Shown here piece after piece: positions 57,226 to 64,000 of a DNA stretch of 64,000 nt. Position numbers and translations under genes: made by a program. The DNA is from Bugulina stolonifera (taxonomy: Eukaryota; Bryozoa; Gymnolaemata; Cheilostomatida; Bugulidae): NCBI GenBank assembly GCA_935421135.1, contig OW285197.1:1429068-1493067 (forward strand), given 5' to 3'. The notes under the pieces are model-generated. The model had not been told where the DNA came from and searched no databases. It saw only the letters and a list, made by a program, of their open reading frames with translations. Within the stretch, counting starts at the first letter, position 1; each line of letters begins with the position of its first letter.

Positions 57226-59197
57226 GTGTATAAATATCAATATAATTATGTGGACATATTGGAGCACTGAGGTGAGTGTCTTATATTCCTTTATGTCATA
57301 TTTTATTTGGTACATGTCTTGTTCAACTTTATTTTTGTAGTATCATTATTCCTTTCTATTGTAATATGTATATCATCAATCCTTTTTTATTTTTAGTTTC
57401 ACTCGACCAAAATAAATAGCCTAATATCTATAAATTCCAAAAAGAAAACCAATTCGATGTAGAGCTCTGCTCCGAACAATAACCCGCCTCCTAGCTGCTG
57501 TGCCAGCAGCTATAGTGCGTATAATATTATACTATGACTGCAGCACTAAGCCTTACCTCTGTATGTGGCACCTTGAATCTCACTCTGGGGGTTTGGTGTT
57601 TGCCCCAGTAGCCTTACAGAGCCATTTCAAAGTAAGTTTTACTCCTGTTTGTGAATTTTGCGGAACCCAGCTGATAGTGAGCTATAAAATGGTGACAGCA
57701 TCAGCTTCCAAGGGTGATCTCATATGCAATCTACACTTATTGAATCCAGGATATGAATTTACTTGAGCTGAGTGGACAGACCCCCAGACCAACGAGCAAA
57801 CACAAAATTTGGTTCTCAATTTTTGGTCAGTTTCCACAGCCTAGCACTGAGTAAATATGTCTTCAATGCAAATTATTTTAATATAAGTAGAAAGAGTACG
57901 TTGTCAGCTTTACAATGGTGTATAACTTGCATGGGTTAAATGACTTAGGTAATGTGTAGGGTCTGTTGAAAATACATTCAATTTATATTAGAGCACTAGG
58001 TAATGATGGGGGTGCTAAGTCTTTTGGTCATGACTGTATTTGCCTTACCCTAGAATTTTGTAAAATAACATCTATTTCGGACGAATGGCTGCTAATACAG
58101 CCGTCTATGCAAAAGTGTGGTGTGGGCATATGTTAGTGTAGTGAGATGGGCGGATTGTTTGTAGAGCACATATTGTTATCAAAGGGTACTGATAACAAGT
58201 AAATGTGAGAGTTCGCAATTCACGTAAACGGCACTAGTTATGGTAGAGTAGAGCAGGCTAGATTGGTCGCAGGGTCCTTGCCTGTAGCTTACATTGACTT
58301 ACTGTAAGTATTCATTACTTTTCTTATTATGGTTCAGTTTACTGTATATCAATTTACATGTAAGTTACATGCATTAGTGTTGACAGATGATGATATTTTA
58401 TTATCTTACATGTCTATGGATTACTCTGCCTCAGCCACACAGCCTAATTATCTCTCGGATTAGTAAAATATTGTCTGTTTGTCTCCGCCAACTACATGTA
58501 CTATTATATAGAGTGGTATGTTTATATATTAGTAAATGCTACATTTTACATAAGAGTCGATATGATTGGTCCACATCTCACAGGAAACTAGTAGCCTCTA
58601 GCTACGTGTCTGTAAAGTAACCTGATATATACTAAACACAAAAAGAACTAGTAGTATGAAATCATTTGAGGAACAGAATTTTAATATTAGTACATGTCAT
58701 GCAATAATTCAGCTACGGAATGTCTGTCTGTTTATCAGTTAAAAGATTTTATATGCAACAGCGGCACCACAAATTATTGGTAAACAAAAATTATAATAGA
58801 TAATATATGTGAATGCAAATAATTGTACTTTATTTGCATATAATAATAGACATGCTGCATATTATATATTATATTCATTTCATTGGTTGTTTAGTATACA
58901 TGTAGCAGTTTGCAATGCTATAGTTGATACTTACAATGTACATGTACAAGTAAAGATGTGTCACAGTGTTACATGTATGTGACATATTATTGTTTTCTTG
59001 CTGGTATTCAGTACTTCCAGTTTCTTAGACACAGCTTCTAAATTAAAAATCACCAACCCACCTCTTAATTGATGTGGAAGGACATGAACATAAACATCTT
59101 AAGACAAAGTAGTCAAACCACTCGAGTTCATATACACAGTAGTGGTTTACATAACATGAGCGGCACTGAGATACTGTACCTTGTAAAATTATTATAA
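57226..59197. other. Non-coding stretch
   Basis: AT-rich DNA. The frame at 57500-57766 overlaps the dispersed repeat copy noted above and has no recognisable domain. No gene supported. Confidence 0.45.
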
Positions 59198-59440
59198 TTG
59201 TACAAGGTATCATGTAGCATGTACAAGTTATCATGTAGCATGAACAAGTTATCATGTAGCATGTACAAGGTATCATGTAGCATGTACAAGGTATCATGTA
59301 GCATGTACAAGGTATCATGTAGCATGTACAAGGTATCATGTAGCATGTACAAGGTATCATGTAGCATGTACAAGGTATCATGTAGCATGTACAAGGTATC
59401 ATGTAGCATGTACAAGGTATCATGTAGCATGTACAAGGTG
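59198..59440. repeat. 21-bp minisatellite
   Basis: About 11 copies of gtatcatgtagcatgtacaag. Open in several frames because of 3n length; not coding. Confidence 0.95.
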
Positions 59441-60659
59441 TACACACAGCTGTCGATGTTATTACTGTTCATTGCCAACCAATCAACTTATTTACACATT
59501 TCCTTACGTTGTGTAAATTAGTCACAGCTCTAAGTTGCAAGGCATAGAAACCCATATGTTTGTAGTTTAGAATATCATTGGCTACTTACTAGCTGTTTTC
59601 CAATGGAGTACACAGTAAATGGTTGTAAGCCTTGTAGCTGAAAACTCAGTTTGAGACGCTGCTAAGGACAAGTGCACCGAGTGAACAGATTATGTTACTG
59701 AACATTAGTGAATAGTATTGCTATGTTACGAATGAATAATGTATAGCAAATTATCATGTATCAGCCGTTATTGATTTGGTCCTAACTGGTTGAAATCTGG
59801 TAATTGATCAATGAGAGATTGCAATATTGGGTGTGTACTAGCATATTTACACATTGCACATACTATTTATTTTCAAGTTGATAGACACTGTGGACTCTAC
59901 TCTGTGTGCTCATAGTGATGTTACGCAGGTGTTTGTACAACAAGCATTGTTATCAGAGTGCAAATATCTACACTACACTTTATCATTACTGTTTTTAAAT
60001 ATACACTGTATAAGAGTGTTAAGTGAATTGATGCTAAAACTGGGTAACACCTACCTCTATGCTGTTGTTGGAAGTCATTGACAGTAGTGAGGTATGACAG
60101 GATGTCAATGGTGTAATGCACTAACTTGACAGATACTTTGCTTTGCTTTACTTGGCATTGGTATCTTGTAACAATTGTGGCAGACCACTGGAGGTTTTGG
60201 ATAGCCTTATGGTTTTTAATTCTCAAAAATGGACAGTTCACCCTCTAAACTTTCTTCCATTACATCAGCCCAATATTATGTATTATGACTTTAGGCTACA
60301 AAAGAAAATACTTACTATGTCACCTATTGACTAGATTACAGCTTGCATGGAACAGAGGCTAACGTAATATATGCACCGTTTGATAGTGAAACATAAATTG
60401 CTATTAATCAATTTTTCCAGTATAATTTACTATGTTATGCAATACTTATGGATTTTGCATGATGGTTTCTGCTGTAATAAGAGCCACCAATGTCAGAATA
60501 CATGTTAATTGTGTGATTAGGTAAAGGGACGCATTATTTTTATGAATATTTAAGTAAAAGTAAATACTCAGATATCTCGATATTGCATGTACATGTATGT
60601 TGCAGGAGAGTGTAATGGCTAATGTCTGCTGATTGGTGAATATAGAAGAGGAAAAAATT
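59441..60659. other. Non-coding stretch
   Basis: No supported gene. It may contain the promoter of the candidate exon at 60660; no distinct element is visible. Confidence 0.4.
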
Positions 60660-60678
60660 ATGGCCGAACCAGACGAAG
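60660..60678 (+). CDS. Candidate first coding exon (MAEPDE)
   Basis: ATG GCC GAA CCA GAC GAA G followed by gtgagt, with an A-rich leader and G at +4. A small acidic start exon ending in phase 1 at a consensus donor is a common gene beginning. A possible continuation is at 62889, where after ttttacag the phase-1 reading is GEQKPCLLSANRYKCFKIHC, running to a TAG/TAA-type stop near 63080. The product is not recognised. Confidence 0.3.
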
Positions 60679-61329
60679 GTGAGTTGATGTAATTGTGAAC
60701 TGTGAACCTAGCTTTGCTTTTCATGTGAAAAATAGACTTTTTATTTGAGCTTATTGCTAGTATCTGCCACATGAACTCGCACACATATTTATGTTTAAGT
60801 TTACATGTTGGTTTTTCCGTCTGCTCTTTGTTTGATGAGCTTCTTCCCACCTCCAATTACCTAGTAATAACCAATTTGGCTACCTAGTACTTCTGCGATA
60901 TTGAGACAAAAGTTCCCAAATTTTATAATATTTGTGTAAATATATGTACAAGCTTGTAATTAATTGCTATGCTAGAAATATAATTATGATTATTATACAT
61001 GCATACACTTCACCTGCACCGCCAATCTATACACTGATTACACCCAGTGCTACATATTATATAATATAGTCTCACAACAACATGTCAGACAATCACCTGC
61101 ACCTTCAATGTTAGTTGAATCATTCTGCATTCACATTAACCAGATCCCCAAGTAGAGCTTTCAAGTATTATAGTAAAATAATTCAATCCTACTGGCTGGT
61201 CGAATGTAGGAAAAGGTGGCAAATATACATGTGCCACTTGCCTTAAAAAGCTTGCGATTTATTTCAGCAAATATGCAATGATTTTAGATATCGGTTAATT
61301 TACATGTATATAATTTGTACACAATGTAG

Positions 61330-61425
61330 GCTAGATGTATATCACAGGTATCTACATGTATATCACAGGTATCTACATGTATATCACAGGTATCTACATG
61401 TATATCCCAGGTATCTACATGTATA
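61330..61425. repeat. 20-bp tandem repeat, four copies
   Basis: Unit acatgtatatcacaggtatc, nearly identical copies. Confidence 0.85.
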
Positions 61426-63844
61426 ATTGCTGTCAATCACTTGACATCACTAGCAATTCATCACCCTTCGGTAAAACGATACTTGTTTATCGGTAGTGAG
61501 GCTGTACGTATGCTGATAGTTTTGTCACAGTTTAAATGTACACCACTAACAATCTAGTGTAGCTCTGGTGTCAACTGTTTATATTTAGGTTCAGTTGTAT
61601 ATAAGTACATGTATGTTATAAATGTTCAGGCATGTTCAAATCTCAGATTGTTTATCATTATGAGGAAACTAAAATTCTAACAGTACCAACCGATTAAATT
61701 GATCACTGTCATGTGATACTTCAGTTTGAGTCGAAAATGAGAGTATTGTGTAGTTTTTTGGTCAATGCAGCGTATCTTGTGTGTTAATGAACACAAGAAG
61801 CACATTTGACAGCAAAGGTTTTCCTTTGATTGCGAGGTAGACCAACTCCCCATAATGATTACACAATTCCTAGGCACTAGTTGAATATATGATCTATTAA
61901 CTATAGGTCTACATACAATCACTCTCATACGAAAGCTGTTCAAATTTGCTAATATTTTGAGGTTTTTGGCTGCAACGCTGTTTCTAGCTACTCTTGAAGC
62001 ACACAACATGCATAACTAGTAGAAATTCTGTGTGATTGTATCCGGAAATGCTGAATAGTTGTGCTAAATAAAACTATACACTTACATCTACATCTACAAT
62101 GTACATGTATTACACGCACATCGTATATAAAGACCGGTGATCTGAAAGTGTCAAACTGCCCGGTGAATCAAAGGTCATACCGACACAGGTCTGACAGGCC
62201 GTATGAATGACGGTTCTTGGCCGGTGCGAAACTTTTGTCTTAGAAAAGTTTTCTACATCCAGTGTCAGCCGGAAGCTGACTCACATTTAATGTTACACAC
62301 AAAACATATTATGATGATGCTATTATTAATAGAAAATACTATTGAATAGCCATACAACATGTGATACCACGGCAATGGGATTTATTACATTGAGCTGGCA
62401 GGCATTGTGTGGCTGATGAATTAATGTCGTTTGGCAGCAGAGATATAATATATTTCACAACAGTACAAATCCATGGTTAAAACAAAACAGGAAGTGATAG
62501 AGTTATCAATAATGAGAGATGGATAAGTGCTAAACAAGATTTTGGAGTTTTTATCTGTATGATAACGCACCCAATGATAAGATAACTCCTAAATAATAGG
62601 ATGTTGATACTGTAGCTCTTTGATATTAAGGTACTGTGGTACCACATTATCAGTTTGGTAGATTAATTGTCTGCACCTGTAGCATTACATCATGCTATAG
62701 TGACGGAGTTCTCTGTCTCGCTATTCATTCACAAAAAATCACATAAGTACACAAACTCTATAGTTTTTCTGTTCTGACTTTCCTGGTGTGTATTAATAAC
62801 AGTAGCGCACATCAATTAACATTTGACAAATAACCATTCTGCCCATATTTGGGAAAACAATGTATTGGTTGATTTCTAAATTTTACAGGAGAGCAAAAAC
62901 CGTGTTTGCTTTCAGCCAACAGGTATAAATGCTTCAAAATACATTGTTCGAAATATCAGGGCGATCAGGAGAATGAGATCTGTGTTATGCTGCAAGAAAT
63001 TTTTCGATTCATTCATTTTAAAAAAATTAAACTTGATACATTGTTTTGTCAGTTATTCTTTAATATGCTTCAGCATAGGTAAATTAACTAAGAAAACAAT
63101 ACATTGCCATTGAATGTCCATTCGTAGATGAGCAGTTCTATTGAATAACTCAAAGTCAGTGGTTATGGCATGGGCTCTGTTATGTAATCAGGTTTCCATT
63201 GTTAAACTACATGTACAATGTGATGCATTGTTTTGCCAGTTATTCTGTTGGAATTTGGTCAATACATTGTTTTCTCAATTAAACTATTGCAACATTTACC
63301 CAATACAGTGCTTCACATGTCTTAAAAACACTGTTTGCAACGTGATTTCCAATTTAATTTTTTTACACATGAAACTGTATGTTGTGAACATCTCAAAAAT
63401 GTCAAAATCAAAAATATTGGTGATACATTGTTTTCTCAGATATGGGCAGCATTACATTAGACATACATGTACATGTAACATTACATGTAAAACTGTAATG
63501 AAGTCACAACACTTTAAGATTTATTCAAACAACAATGTATATTATGTTTACAAGATTAGTGGTCAGCTGTGTTACCTTGATGTCTCCATGTAAACACTAG
63601 CTTCTACTCACCAGCCATTATTAGCTGCTGTTGTACCTTTCTTCCACTGTAGAAGCACATGTTTATGACATTGTTTCACAAAACTTATTGTAAATTATAA
63701 GACTACAGTGTCTTGTGTAAAAATAAAGTATTTCAGCACTGCACAGGTAGGGTGTCAAATGTAGCACATATACTATGCAGTTGTTTTAAAAGTAAGCAAT
63801 GAGAGACTAAAGTGTGTCTGTGCCAACTACAAGGTACAAGAAAT

Positions 63845-63990
63845 AATATGTAATACGCGATATATGTAACACATAATATGTAATACAGTGTACATCATAT
63901 GCAATACATAATATGTAACACATCATATGTAATACATCATATGTAATACATCATATGTATTGAGTAATATGTATTGTGCAATATGTGATA
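63845..63990. repeat. Degenerate taatacatcatatg repeat
   Basis: Short AT-rich units (atgtaataca, catatgtaat) fill the last 150 bp of the window and may continue beyond it. Confidence 0.75.
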
Positions 63991-64000
63991 CATCATAATA

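Larger units (their letters stand above)
60679..64000. other. Non-coding or unresolved stretch
   Basis: AT-rich. At 61330-61425 a 20-bp unit (acatgtatatcacaggtatc) is repeated four times. A G+C-richer patch at 62130-62280 (gaccggtgatctgaaagtgt, ggccggtgcgaaacttttgt) is unexplained. At 63845-63990 there is a degenerate taatacatcatatg repeat. The 150-codon frame at 63141-63593 has low-complexity, intron-like composition. Confidence 0.45.

Noticed and set aside
60446..60856. 136-codon minus-strand frame
   Set aside because: Low-complexity Ile/Thr/Asn/Leu-rich composition and overlap with the plus-strand ATG candidate; no family features.
61677..62009. 110-codon minus-strand frame with several Cys
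   Set aside because: No recognisable domain or splice context; could be chance. Left unannotated.
63141..63593. 150-codon plus-strand frame
   Set aside because: Repeated tacattgtttt-type segments inside and intron-like composition; no domain.

Overview
The window is eukaryotic: coding exons have GT-AG splice sites, consistent intron phases and AT-rich introns of roughly 0.1-3.7 kb. The best-supported gene is a complete type V/XI-like (clade B) fibrillar collagen. With the strings of fibronectin type III (FN3) exons, the Penelope-like and hAT transposons and the very heavy minisatellite load, this suggests an early-branching animal, most likely a sponge (demosponge). The phylum is inferred; no species can be read from the sequence.

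Layout. 1-7024 (+): the 3' part of a gene for a modular FN3 protein. It has two older FN3 regions, a large Ser/Thr/Gly-rich mucin-like exon, then three FN3 + linker modules bounded by phase-1 introns. Neither its start nor its end is visible. 7025-11100: repeats, including a 32-bp minisatellite of about 48 copies. 11313-30671 (+): the fibrillar collagen in 35 exons. They add up to 4965 nt, an intact frame of 1654 residues: signal peptide, Tyr-rich acidic segment, TSPN domain, minor helix, 1007-residue main helix with two interruptions, C-telopeptide with processing sites, and a COLFI domain with six of the eight usual cysteines. 30.7-45.3 kb: mostly AT-rich, with the 3' end of a minus-strand LTR retroelement, a hAT-type MITE and small tandem arrays. 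45282-45629 (+): the last coding exon of a type I membrane protein. 47.5-54.7 kb: a 14-bp array, then a 44-bp array of more than 5 kb split by a Penelope-like fragment that carries a GIY-YIG endonuclease and two inverted hammerhead ribozyme motifs. 54851-55928 (-): a small two-exon gene for a predicted single-pass membrane protein. 56-64 kb: AT-rich, with a G-rich heptamer array, a 21-bp array and a possible first exon at 60660.

How the parts relate. The collagen would be a secreted, procollagen-processed matrix protein. The upstream FN3 gene lacks a visible end, and the orphan transmembrane exon at 45282 lacks a visible ectodomain. Both lie on the same strand, with phase-compatible candidate exons between them. 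One reading is therefore an FN3 receptor gene whose long intron contains the whole collagen gene. This is a hypothesis only. Most introns carry their own minisatellite, and many unrelated units share the palindromic core ACATGT.
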